Shown here piece by piece: positions 52,142-60,079 of a stretch of DNA of 64,000 nt. This DNA is from Amycolatopsis eburnea (GTDB taxonomy: Bacteria; Actinomycetota; Actinomycetes; Mycobacteriales; Pseudonocardiaceae). The first letter of the stretch is position 1; the number at the start of each line of letters is the position of its first letter. The notes below the pieces were generated by a model. It saw only the letters and a list, made by a program, of their open reading frames with translations. It made no database searches and was not told the DNA's origin. Where the stretch lies: NCBI RefSeq assembly GCF_003937945.1, contig NZ_RSEC01000058.1, positions 1,116,001-1,180,000 of the forward strand. Direction: 5' to 3'. A program made the translations under genes and the position numbers.

Positions 52142-53629
52142 GTGCTGCTTTCGTTGCGATCGCGCGGCCGGATCGCCTTGGCCACCGCGCTCACGGCGGC
52201 GTTCGCGCTGCTCGTACCGGGTGTCGCGCACGCGGCACCACCGTCCAACGACGACTTCGACCGGGCGACGGCGATCACCGCGTTGCCGTTCACCGCGCAG
52301 CAGGACACGAGTGAGGCCACCAAGGCGGTCGACGACCCGTCGTGGTGCCAGTCGTACGACGTCCGCGGCTCCGTCTGGTTCCAGTACACCGCCACCGCGG
52401 ACGGGTACCTGCGCGCGTCCACCCAGGGCAGCTCCCCGGAGATGATCCTCGCCGTCCACACCGGAACCCGGGGCGTGCTCCGCGGTGTCGACGGCGGCTG
52501 CGGTGTCGGCCGGGACGCGACGTTCCTGGCCAAGGCCGGGACCACGTACTCGGTCATGGTCTCCGGCTACGACGTCCCGGGCGGCGCGCTGTCGCTCTCG
52601 CTGGACTCGGTGCCGGCCGCGGCCAACGACGACTTCGCCGGCGCGCAGCCCGTGCCCGCGCTGCCGTTCTCCGCGCAGCCGGACTTCTCGGTGGCCTCCT
52701 ACGAAGCCGACGAACCGGAATCGACCTGCCAGTACGACGGCAACATCGTCCCCTCGGTCTGGTACGCCTACACGAACACCGGGGAGGCGAAGTCGGTCAC
52801 CGCGCGGACCCGGGGGTACGGCTCGGCCGTCTCGGTCTACACCGGCAACAGCCTGCCGGAGCTGAAGCAGGTCGCCTGCAAGAACGACTCGTACGGGCAG
52901 CCGACCGCGTTCCGCGCCGCCGCCGGCACGACCTACTACGTCCGTGTGACCGGGCCGGCGCAGTCGTACGAGCCGATCACGCTGTCCCTGGAAGACGCGC
53001 CGGCGCTGGAGCCGTCGATCTCCCAGTCGCCGTCGTACCCGACGGTCTACGACAACGTCTCGTTCTCCGCGGACTCCTGGAACGAGATCGACAAGCCGAT
53101 GACCGCCGACTGGGACTTCGGCGACGGCGCCACCGCCCCGGCCGGCACCGCGCCGGTGTCCCACCACTACGCCGCCGACGGCACCTACACCGTCACCCTG
53201 CACGCGACCTCGCCGGACGGCCGCACCGCCACGAAGACGACGTCGGTCACGGTGACCACGCACGACGTCGGGATCGCCAAGTTCACCGTGCCGGCCGCCG
53301 CCCGCGCGGGCGAAAGCAAGCCCATCTCGGTCGACGTCAGCAACACCCGGTACGCCGAAACGGCGACGGTCGTGCTGTCCCGGAACGACGGGACCTGGTG
53401 GCGGCAGGTCGCCACGCTCACCCTGACCGTGCCCGCGCGGCCCACCAAGACCGTCCGGTTCCCGTTCGCCTACACCTTCACCCCGGACGACGCGATCGAC
53501 GGCAAGGTCACCTTCCGCGCCGAGCTGTCGCTGCCGTACCCGGTGCGCGACGCCCGGCCGTCGGACAACGAAGTGATCGCCATCGCCACGACCGTGAAAC
53601 CGAGCGGCACGCGCATCGCCGCGGTCTGA
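52142..53629 (+). CDS. Secreted protein with two NDDF domains and a PKD-like domain
   Basis: 495 residues. A signal peptide (residues 1-31, ending AHA) leads into two homologous beta-rich domains each opening NDDF, the style of bacterial pre-peptidase C-terminal domains. A PKD-type segment follows (WDFGDG, then HHYAADGTYTVTL) and a C-terminal beta domain resembling CARDB/Ig folds. No catalytic motif or sortase signal is visible, so it is probably exported and binds carbohydrate or protein. GTG at 52142 is chosen because of a GGGGGG site about seven bases upstream; the ATG at 52135 is out of frame. A paralogue follows 12 bp later. Function unknown. Confidence 0.85.
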   Translation: MLLSLRSRGRIALATALTAAFALLVPGVAHAAPPSNDDFDRATAITALPFTAQQDTSEATKAVDDPSWCQSYDVRGSVWFQYTATADGYLRASTQGSSPEMILAVHTGTRGVLRGVDGGCGVGRDATFLAKAGTTYSVMVSGYDVPGGALSLSLDSVPAAANDDFAGAQPVPALPFSAQPDFSVASYEADEPESTCQYDGNIVPSVWYAYTNTGEAKSVTARTRGYGSAVSVYTGNSLPELKQVACKNDSYGQPTAFRAAAGTTYYVRVTGPAQSYEPITLSLEDAPALEPSISQSPSYPTVYDNVSFSADSWNEIDKPMTADWDFGDGATAPAGTAPVSHHYAADGTYTVTLHATSPDGRTATKTTSVTVTTHDVGIAKFTVPAAARAGESKPISVDVSNTRYAETATVVLSRNDGTWWRQVATLTLTVPARPTKTVRFPFAYTFTPDDAIDGKVTFRAELSLPYPVRDARPSDNEVIAIATTVKPSGTRIAAV

Positions 53630-53641
53630 GGGGGGAACAAG

Positions 53642-55096
53642 ATGAGGCACACCGCTTTCCGGCGCCTGCTGGTCGCCGGGCTCGCCGTCGCGGCCACGCT
53701 GGTGGCACCCGCCACCGCGCACGCCGACACACCGCCGAACGACGATTTCGACACCGCCACCGCCGTCACCGCCCTGCCCTTCCGGACGACCCAGGACTTC
53801 GGGGAAGGGACGAAGGCCGCCGACGACCCGACGTCGTGCTACGCCTGGATCGCGACGAGCGCGTGGTACGACTACACCGCGCCCGCCGACGGGTTCGTCC
53901 GGGCACTGCCCACGGGCGCCGGCCAGCTGCCGTTCATCGCCGTCTACACCGGTGAGCGCGGGGCGCTGACCCAGGTGCCCGGCGCGTGCGCGGAGTGGAA
54001 CAGCGGGCCGTCGGTGACGTTCCCGGTCACCGCCGGGCAGACGTACCACATCATGGTGTTCAAGCCGTACGCCGGCGCCGGCCAGGTGGCCACGCTGGAC
54101 CTCGCGAGCGTCCCGCGGGAGCCGAACGACGACTTCGCGGCGGCTGCCGAAGCCACGCTGCCCGGGACGTTCTCGGGCGACCTGTCGCGGTCCACGAGCG
54201 AGCCGGGCGAGGTGACGGCGAGCTGCGATCCCGCGGCCGACCACTCGGTGTGGTACCGCTACACCCCGGACCGCACCCGGTCGATCAGCGTGGAGCGGCG
54301 GTCGACGTCGGTCGTGGTCTACCGCGGCGCTTCGCGCACCGGACTGTCCGAAGTGGACTGCGCGTCGTCGCTGGACACGAGCAAGCGCGTGGTCTTCCGG
54401 GCCACGGCGGGGGAGCAGTACTGGATCCGGGTGGCCGCGGACGCCGACGGCGCGTCCTGGTACGACATCCGCCTGACGACCGCGCCGGCGCTGACGCCCA
54501 ACGTGTACCTCTACTCCGGGGTGAAGTCGGTGTTCGACGACATCCAGATGTTCCCGAACGCGGGTGACAGCCTCGGCCGCCCGCTGGTCAGCGGCGAGTT
54601 GAAGTTCGGCGACGGCACCTCGGTGCCGCTCACGTCGAACGCGATGCTGACGCACCGCTACGCCGCCGACGGCGACTACCGCCTGGAGATCAGCGCGACG
54701 ACGGACGACGGGCGTTCCGGGACCGGCAGCCAGGTGGTCCACGTCGAGACGCACGACGTCACGCTGACCGGGCTGTCCCTGCCGGCGCAGGCCCGCGCGG
54801 GGCAGACCAAGCCGGTCAAGGTGTCGGTGGTGAACAGCCGCTACGACGAGAAGGTCGTCGTCTCGCTGCGCCGGAAGGGTGAGAGCGGGTACTTCGAGGA
54901 GGTCGGCCGGCTGACCCAGTGGGTCCCCGCGGGCAGCCGTGTCGACTTCCCGTTCGCGTACAGCTACACGGCGGCCGACGCCGCGGCGGGCCAGGCGGAG
55001 TTCGAGGTGACGGCCAACCTCGACGGCCGCTACGACGGCGACAGCAACCCGGCGGACAACCGCCTGACGGGAACGACCGCGGTCCGCGCGAGCTGA
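53642..55096 (+). CDS. Secreted PKD-like protein, paralogue of the preceding gene
   Basis: 484 residues with the same layout as its neighbour: signal peptide (about 1-28, TAHA), NDDF domains, PKD-like FGDGTS with HRYAADGDYRLEI, and a final beta domain. It diverges widely in detail, so the duplication is old. A GAGGGGGG site lies just upstream of the ATG. The gene probably forms a two-gene operon with its paralogue and is separated from the PKS operon by the terminator. No enzyme motif is visible and the role is unknown. The following intergenic space is rich in palindromes. Confidence 0.85.
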   Translation: MRHTAFRRLLVAGLAVAATLVAPATAHADTPPNDDFDTATAVTALPFRTTQDFGEGTKAADDPTSCYAWIATSAWYDYTAPADGFVRALPTGAGQLPFIAVYTGERGALTQVPGACAEWNSGPSVTFPVTAGQTYHIMVFKPYAGAGQVATLDLASVPREPNDDFAAAAEATLPGTFSGDLSRSTSEPGEVTASCDPAADHSVWYRYTPDRTRSISVERRSTSVVVYRGASRTGLSEVDCASSLDTSKRVVFRATAGEQYWIRVAADADGASWYDIRLTTAPALTPNVYLYSGVKSVFDDIQMFPNAGDSLGRPLVSGELKFGDGTSVPLTSNAMLTHRYAADGDYRLEISATTDDGRSGTGSQVVHVETHDVTLTGLSLPAQARAGQTKPVKVSVVNSRYDEKVVVSLRRKGESGYFEEVGRLTQWVPAGSRVDFPFAYSYTAADAAAGQAEFEVTANLDGRYDGDSNPADNRLTGTTAVRAS

Positions 55097-55116
55097 TCTC
55101 CTTCGGCCGGGGACCA

Positions 55117-55204
55117 AAGCGCCCCAATGTGGCGTTGGTTGCGTCCAACGCACCGAACGCCACATTGGGTGCGCTGGACGCACCGAACGCCACATTGGGG
55201 CGCT
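55117..55204. repeat. Palindromic element copy 6 (intergenic)
   Basis: This is the only copy outside a PKS gene. It starts AAGCGCCCCAATGTGGCG and ends with the inverse, CCACATTGGGGCGCT, with two GGACGCACCG-type half units between. Its presence in non-coding DNA shows the repeat is not simply part of PKS protein evolution. Confidence 0.9.
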
Positions 55205-55228
55205 CGGGCCCGGGGACCACGGTCCGTG

Positions 55229-55244
55229 CTCAGCCCGGGCTGAG
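55229..55244. repeat. Perfect 16-bp palindrome
   Basis: CTCAGCCCGGGCTGAG is its own reverse complement. It lies between the intergenic palindromic element and the hairpin at 55250. It could be an operator for a dimeric regulator or part of a compound terminator. Confidence 0.55.
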
Positions 55245-55249
55245 TCCAC

Positions 55250-55289
55250 TTTCGCCTTGGCGGGACGCGCTCGTCCCGCCAAGGCGGAA
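55250..55289. terminator. Hairpin terminator after the secreted-protein pair
   Basis: A perfect 15-bp stem (55253-55267 with 55272-55286) has a CGCT loop and extends three more pairs through one G-T wobble, flanked by TTT and AAA. The flanking T/A bases would let it act in either direction. Confidence 0.65.
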
Positions 55290-55301
55290 AATCACCTACC
55301 C

Positions 55302-55319
55302 CGCACGGGATCCCGTGCG
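55302..55319. repeat. Perfect 18-bp palindrome
   Basis: CGCACGGGATCCCGTGCG reads the same on both strands. It lies about 200 bp upstream of the histidine kinase start and about 100 bp upstream of the candidate promoter, so it is a possible operator. The rest of the 55097-55521 gap holds only short weak inverted repeats. Confidence 0.45.
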
Positions 55320-55417
55320 TTCTTCGACTCCACCTCACCCTCCGCAAGGGTAAAAAGCCGCGCGGTGGAAGTTCACCCTGTGTAGCTGATGCGTACGGGG
55401 GAAACGGCTCGCGTTCC

Positions 55418-55448
55418 TTGACAGCACCGGTGCCGCCGGGGTTATGTC
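55418..55448 (+). promoter_or_regulatory. Candidate promoter for the conservon operon
   Basis: A perfect TTGACA hexamer lies at 55418-55423, and TATGTC follows after 19 bases as a poor -10. If real, transcription starts near 55455 and translation would begin at ATG 55522 rather than 55444. Confidence 0.3.
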
Positions 55449-55521
55449 ACCGCCTGAATTCCGCGGAAAAGGAACCGGAAATCGTTCTCGGGCCACCGGT
55501 ACGAATCGAGCCACGCCACCG

Positions 55522-57738
55522 ATGAAAGAAGACATACGTCGTTCCGCCCCCTCCTGGAATCCGGGATCGTGGGGGCTGCGCACCAAGATCTCCGTCGTGC
55601 TGCTGCTGCCCGTCCTGGTCGCCCTGCTGCTGGCCGGGGCCCGGGTGCAGGGTGAACTCGCCCAGGCAGGCGGGCTCAGCGCCGTGCGCGATCAAATGCC
55701 CGTCGTGCAAGGGATTTCCGAACTCGCCGGGCTCGTCGACGAGGAGATGATCCACGACGGCGCCGCCGCGCAGACCGCCGCCGTCGACGGGAAAGCCGCG
55801 GCGGTCCGCCGGGACGCCGCGTTTTCGCAGCTCACCCCGGAACTCGCCCGGACATTGGAAGATCAGCTCGGGAAATTGGCCGACCTGCGGCAGCAGTCCG
55901 GTTCGGCGGGCGAGAAAACCACCGCCTACCACGACTTCACGATCGCGCTCAGCGAAATGATCTCCGGCGTCGTCGGGCAGGCCGGGAATGCCGATCTCGG
56001 CGCGTCCGCGAACATCGGCGCGGGGTTGGTGCAGCTGAGGTCCGTGCTCGCCGTCCAGGAAACGGTGGCGGGCGGGGCGGCGGCCGAGCGCGCCGCGTCC
56101 GAAGAAGCCGTGCTCACCGGGCAGCTCCGCCGGGTGCTGCCGGCCGGCGCGGTGGCCGCCCGGTTCGCCGCGGCGACCAGCCCGGGCGCCGGCGGGCCCG
56201 CGGCGAAGCGCGCGGTGCTCGGCACCGTCCTCGCCGACCAGGTGAAAACGCTTTCGGCCGCGGTCGGCGCGCAGACCGACCTCGCCCGGTCGGACGCGCT
56301 GCGCGACGCCGCGCTGGTGCTCGCGGCGCTGCTCGGCGCCCTCGCCATCGCGCTCGCCGTCGCCCGGTCGGTGGTGGCGCCGATCCGGCGGCTGCACGCG
56401 GCCGCGCTCGACACCGCGCGCCGCCGGCTGCCCGGCACCATCGAGCGCATCCGGGAGGGCGAGGACGTCGACTGGCGCGCGACCCCGCCGCTCCCGGTGG
56501 ACTCCGAGGAGGAGGTCGGCCAGCTCGCCCGCGCCTTCGACGACATGCACCGGCAGGCGGTCCGGCTCGCCGTCGGGGAGCAGGCCGAGATGCGGATCCA
56601 GGTCAGCGAGATGTTCATGACGCTGTCGCGGCGCAGCCAGTCACTGGTCGAGCTGCAGCTCTCGGTGATCGAAGACCTCGAGGCCGACGAGCAGGACCCG
56701 CAGCGGCTGGCCGAGCTGTTCCAGATCGACCACATCGCGACCCGGCTGCGGCGCAACGGCGAGAACCTGCAGGTCCTCGCCGGCGGCCGGCCGGTGCGGC
56801 GGGAAACCGGCCCGGTCGCGACGGTCGAGCTGCTGCGCGCGGCGACGTCGGAGGTCAAGGACTACCAGCGCATCACCCTCGGCAACGCGCCGCGCGGCTC
56901 GGTGCAGGCCGAAGCCGCGGCCGACGTCGTGCACATCCTCGCGGAGCTGCTGGAGAACGCGATCCGGTCGTCGCCGCCGGACGAGCAGGTCGTGCTCACC
57001 GCCGACCGCGGCTTCGACGGCGGCGTGCTGGTCGAGGTCGTCGACACCGGCCTCGGCATGAGCCGCGAAGACCTGGAAGCGGCCAACGCCCGGCTGGCCG
57101 CCGGCGCGTCGGTCAGCCCGGAGACCACCCGCCGAATGGGCTTGTTCGTGGTGAGCAGGCTGGCCGCCTCGCACGGGATCACCGTCCGGCTGCGGCCGAC
57201 GACCACGCGGACCGCGAGCGCCGGCATCACCGCCAGCGTGCACGTCCCCGGCGTGCTGGTCCTGGTCGAGCTGCCGGCGCGGGCCGGCCTGCCCGCGCTG
57301 CCCCCGGGCGGCGTCAACGGCACCGCGCGGCACGAGCTCGAACCCCGGTGGCCCGCCGAAGAACCCGGTCCCGTGCCGCCGGTGGTGGACCCGCCGACCC
57401 CGATCTTCGACCAGATGGTGTCGCACTGGTTCGCCGAAGACCGGCCGAACGCGGCGGCGCGGCCGGACGGCTGGGCGAGTCCCGCCGACCAGCTGCGGCA
57501 GGCCGCGGAAGCCGCGGTCGGGACCGTCGACGAGGCCGGGTTCACCGACTCGGGCCTGCCGGAGCGGCAGCCCGGCGCCCAGCTGGCACCGGGCTCGGCC
57601 GCCCCGCGCCGGCCGCAGCAGGCCGACCAGCCCTTCCGCGACCCGGCCGCGGTGCGGAACAACCTTTCCCGGCACTACAGCGGCATGCGCGCGGCCCGCC
57701 ACCGGGTCGCGGCCGAGCCGGACGCGGAGCAGCGATGA
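55522..57738 (+). CDS. Membrane sensor histidine kinase-like ATPase of a conservon (CvnA-type)
   Basis: 738 residues from ATG 55522. Transmembrane helices near residues 17-35 and 264-287 bracket an extracytoplasmic sensor of about 225 residues, with a HAMP linker after the second. The ATPase core has an N-box (LAELLENAIRSS, near 472), DTGLGMS near 508 and a late RMGLFVVSRLA. No clear H-box phospho-acceptor is visible, as is usual in this family. A Pro/Ala-rich tail of about 140 residues follows. The alternative ATG at 55444 adds 26 non-conserved-looking residues; neither start has a good ribosome site. It heads an operon with roadblock, DUF742 and GTPase partners, which in Streptomyces form a membrane G-protein-like complex. 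Confidence 0.88.
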   Translation: MKEDIRRSAPSWNPGSWGLRTKISVVLLLPVLVALLLAGARVQGELAQAGGLSAVRDQMPVVQGISELAGLVDEEMIHDGAAAQTAAVDGKAAAVRRDAAFSQLTPELARTLEDQLGKLADLRQQSGSAGEKTTAYHDFTIALSEMISGVVGQAGNADLGASANIGAGLVQLRSVLAVQETVAGGAAAERAASEEAVLTGQLRRVLPAGAVAARFAAATSPGAGGPAAKRAVLGTVLADQVKTLSAAVGAQTDLARSDALRDAALVLAALLGALAIALAVARSVVAPIRRLHAAALDTARRRLPGTIERIREGEDVDWRATPPLPVDSEEEVGQLARAFDDMHRQAVRLAVGEQAEMRIQVSEMFMTLSRRSQSLVELQLSVIEDLEADEQDPQRLAELFQIDHIATRLRRNGENLQVLAGGRPVRRETGPVATVELLRAATSEVKDYQRITLGNAPRGSVQAEAAADVVHILAELLENAIRSSPPDEQVVLTADRGFDGGVLVEVVDTGLGMSREDLEAANARLAAGASVSPETTRRMGLFVVSRLAASHGITVRLRPTTTRTASAGITASVHVPGVLVLVELPARAGLPALPPGGVNGTARHELEPRWPAEEPGPVPPVVDPPTPIFDQMVSHWFAEDRPNAAARPDGWASPADQLRQAAEAAVGTVDEAGFTDSGLPERQPGAQLAPGSAAPRRPQQADQPFRDPAAVRNNLSRHYSGMRAARHRVAAEPDAEQR

Positions 57739-58169
57739 GTACCCGGCAGGAAGGAACGGAAGTGACCGACGGCTCCCGGAACTGGCTGGTGTCGGCGTTC
57801 ACCCAGGAGGTACCCGGGGTGGCGCACGCCGCGCTCGTCTCGGCGGACGGCCTGCTCGTGGCGGCGAACGAGACCCTGCCGCGCGATCGCGGCGACCAGC
57901 TCTCGGCGATCGCGTCCGGGCTCGCCAGCCTCGCGCTCGGCACGGCCGACCTGTTCACCGCGGGCCGGGTCGTGCAGTCGGTGATCGAGATGGAGCAGGG
58001 CTTCCTGCTGCTGATGAACGTCGGCGACGGCTCCAACCTGGTCGTGCTGGCCAACCCGGGCTGCGACATCGGCCTGGTGGGCTACGAGATGACGCTGCTC
58101 GTGGACCGGGTCGGGAAGGTGGTCGAGACCCCGGCGCGGCCGGCGGCCTCCCCGGGAGCGGCCCGGTGA
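57735..58169 (+). CDS. Roadblock/LC7 domain protein (conservon CvnB-type)
   Basis: 144 residues. NWLVSAFTQEVPGVAHAALVSADG is split as NWLVSAFTQEVPGV then HAALVSADGL, the standard opening of actinomycete roadblock proteins, which pair with the small GTPase. The ATG at 57735 overlaps the kinase stop (ATGA). A GTG at 57762 has a better AAGGA ribosome site with six-base spacing and may be the true start. It is cytoplasmic and part of the four-gene signalling unit. Confidence 0.92.
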   Translation: MSTRQEGTEVTDGSRNWLVSAFTQEVPGVAHAALVSADGLLVAANETLPRDRGDQLSAIASGLASLALGTADLFTAGRVVQSVIEMEQGFLLLMNVGDGSNLVVLANPGCDIGLVGYEMTLLVDRVGKVVETPARPAASPGAAR

Positions 58170-58543
58170 CCGACGGCCGGCGACGCGAGGGCGGGCGGCA
58201 CACGGCGTCGCTGGCCCGGCCCTACGCCTGGACCGCCGGCCGCACGCGGCCGAAGGTCGACCTGGCGGTGGAAGCCCTCGTCGAGACGACGCTGGAGGGA
58301 CGCTCGGCGTCCTTCAGCCCGACCAACCCGCTGGCCGCGGTGACGCAGCTGTGCCGGCACAAGCGTTCGGTGGCCGAGGTCGCGGCCCACCTCGGCGTGC
58401 CGCTCGGGGTGGCCAGGGTGCTCATCGGCGACCTGCTCAGCGCCGGCCAGGTGTCCATCCGCGACACGCTCACCGCGGACGCCTCCTGGGACGAACGCAA
58501 CGACCTGCTCGAAAGGGTCCTCAGTGGACTACGCGCACTCTGA
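58166..58543 (+). CDS. DUF742 protein (conservon CvnC-type)
   Basis: 125 residues, GTG start in a GTGA overlap. It carries the family hallmark RPYAWTAGRT near the N-terminus and a winged-helix-like second half (SVAEVAAHLGVPLGVARVLI). In conservons this protein accompanies the roadblock and GTPase subunits; its biochemical role is not established. Its end overlaps the next gene by 20 bp. Confidence 0.92.
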   Translation: MTDGRRREGGRHTASLARPYAWTAGRTRPKVDLAVEALVETTLEGRSASFSPTNPLAAVTQLCRHKRSVAEVAAHLGVPLGVARVLIGDLLSAGQVSIRDTLTADASWDERNDLLERVLSGLRAL

Positions 58544-59111
58544 CAAGCTCATCACCTCGGCCAAGATCGTCGTCGCGGGCGGCTTCGGGGCCGGCAAGAC
58601 GACGTTCGTCGGCGCCGTCTCGGAAATCGACCCGCTGCGCACCGAAGCGCTGATGACGACGGCGGCGGTCGGCGTCGACCGGACCGAAGCGGTGCCGGGG
58701 AAGTTCGCGACGACGGTCGCGATGGACTTCGGCAGGCTCACCCTCGCCGACGACCTGATCCTCTACGTCTTCGGCACGCCCGGCCAGCACCGGTTCTGGT
58801 TCATGTGGGACGACCTGGTCTGCGGCGCGGTGGCCGCGATCGTCCTGGTCGACACGCGCCGCCTGGCGGACTCGTTCGCGTCGATCGACTTCTTCGAGTC
58901 GCGCGGCCTGCCGTTCCTGGTGGCCATCAACCAGTTCGAGGACACCCGGCAGCACGCGCCCGCGCAGGTGCGCGAAGCCCTCAAGGTGCCGCCGGCGGTG
59001 GACGTCGTCACCTGCGACGCGCGCTCCCCGGAGTCCACAAAGCGGACCCTCATCGCCGCGGCCGAGCACGCGCTCGCCGAGCACCACGCACCACGATCGC
59101 GGAAAGCCTGA
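58524..59111 (+). CDS. Small GTP-binding protein (conservon CvnD-type)
   Basis: 195 residues. The P-loop is GGFGAGKTTF near residue 20, switch II is GTPGQHRF, and NQFED occupies the G4 position where NKxD is usual. The GTG start lies inside the end of the DUF742 gene, a 20-bp overlap pointing to coupling. The family acts as the G-protein-like switch of the conservon complex at the membrane. Confidence 0.93.
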   Translation: MDYAHSDKLITSAKIVVAGGFGAGKTTFVGAVSEIDPLRTEALMTTAAVGVDRTEAVPGKFATTVAMDFGRLTLADDLILYVFGTPGQHRFWFMWDDLVCGAVAAIVLVDTRRLADSFASIDFFESRGLPFLVAINQFEDTRQHAPAQVREALKVPPAVDVVTCDARSPESTKRTLIAAAEHALAEHHAPRSRKA

Positions 59112-59124
59112 CAGGAGCGGAAAA

Positions 59125-59889
59125 ATGCCGATGAACCACGACGACTTCGCGATGGGGCACTGGCTCATGGTGCTCGCCTACCTGACGTCGGTGGTGGGGT
59201 GCGCCCTCGGGCTCGCCTGCACGCTGCAGGCGCGCTCGACCGACAACCCGCGCGTCCGGCTGACGTGGCTGGGGCTCGCGGCGCTGTCCATCGGCGGCGT
59301 CGGCATCTGGGTCATGCACTTCATCGCGATGCTCGGCTTCGCGACACCGGGCCTGCCGGTCCGCTACGACATCCTCCGCACGGCGGTGTCGGCGGTCCTG
59401 TCGGTGGCGGCGGTGTTCTGCGGCCTGCTGGTGTTCGGTGTCCGCAACCGGTTCGCCTGGCGCCGCCTGCTGCTGGGCGGCCTGCTGACCGGGCTCGCGG
59501 TCGCGGTGATGCACTACACCGGCATGTGGGCGGTGCAGGTCAAGGGCACGATCGGCTACGACCCGGTGCTGGTGGTGCTGTCGGTGGTCATCGCGGTGGT
59601 CGCGGCCACGGCGGCCCTGTGGTTCACGGTCGGCCTCGACAAGCTGCTGCCCCGCCTGGCGGCCGGCCTGGTGATGGGCGCGGCGGTGACGGGCATGCAC
59701 TTCACCGGCATGGCGGCGGTCCGCCTCCACCTCGACCCGGCGGCCCCGGACCCGTCCGGCACGGAGGTGTTCTCGTTCCTGTTCCCGGTGTTCGTGCTGG
59801 CGGCGCTGGCGATGGCGGTGCCGATCTGCGCGGTGCTGATGGCGACGTCGAGTTCGGAGGCACCCCGGCACACGACGGTCGGCACCTGA
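59125..59889 (+). CDS. MHYT-domain integral membrane sensor
   Basis: 254 residues with about seven hydrophobic segments. Three M-H-[FY] signatures (MHFI, MHYT, MHFT) mark the MHYT sensor family, proposed to bind copper and sense oxygen, CO or NO. No GGDEF, EAL or kinase output domain is attached, so it is a stand-alone sensor or channel-like protein. An AGGAG site sits 13 bp after the GTPase stop, making it the fifth gene of the conservon operon, where a P450 or nothing is more usual. Its job with the GTPase is unknown. Confidence 0.88.
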   Translation: MPMNHDDFAMGHWLMVLAYLTSVVGCALGLACTLQARSTDNPRVRLTWLGLAALSIGGVGIWVMHFIAMLGFATPGLPVRYDILRTAVSAVLSVAAVFCGLLVFGVRNRFAWRRLLLGGLLTGLAVAVMHYTGMWAVQVKGTIGYDPVLVVLSVVIAVVAATAALWFTVGLDKLLPRLAAGLVMGAAVTGMHFTGMAAVRLHLDPAAPDPSGTEVFSFLFPVFVLAALAMAVPICAVLMATSSSEAPRHTTVGT

Positions 59890-59891
59890 GC

Positions 59892-59946
59892 GGTCTTGAA
59901 TGAGTCATTCAGGACCTCTGAAGACCTGAATGACTCATTCAAGACC
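59892..59946. repeat. Inverted pair of TGAATGACTCATTCA palindromes
   Basis: Perfect 22-bp arms (59892-59913 and 59925-59946) flank an 11-base loop. Each arm contains the 13-bp near-palindrome GAATGA-G-TCATTC or its complement. It begins two bases after the MHYT stop and lies between convergent genes, so it could also terminate both. Confidence 0.85.
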
Positions 59947-60016
59947 TCTGGGGCGGCTCGGCGGGCGGCAGCGATCCGGGGTGGGTGACGGCGGCCCCCG
60001 GGGTATCGGCCCCGGG

Positions 60017-60051
60017 GCCGAGGTCGCGAATGAGTCATTCGCGACCTCGGC
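60017..60051. repeat. 35-bp palindrome containing GAATGAGTCATTC
   Basis: 17-bp arms are fully complementary around a single central base (60034). The core is the same as in the pair at 59892-59946, but the flanks (GGTCGCG/CGCGACC) differ. It lies beyond the 3' end of the hotdog thioesterase gene, whose stop is at 60080. Confidence 0.85.
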
Positions 60052-60079
60052 TCGGCTAGGCGCCGGTCGCGGGGCGGCG

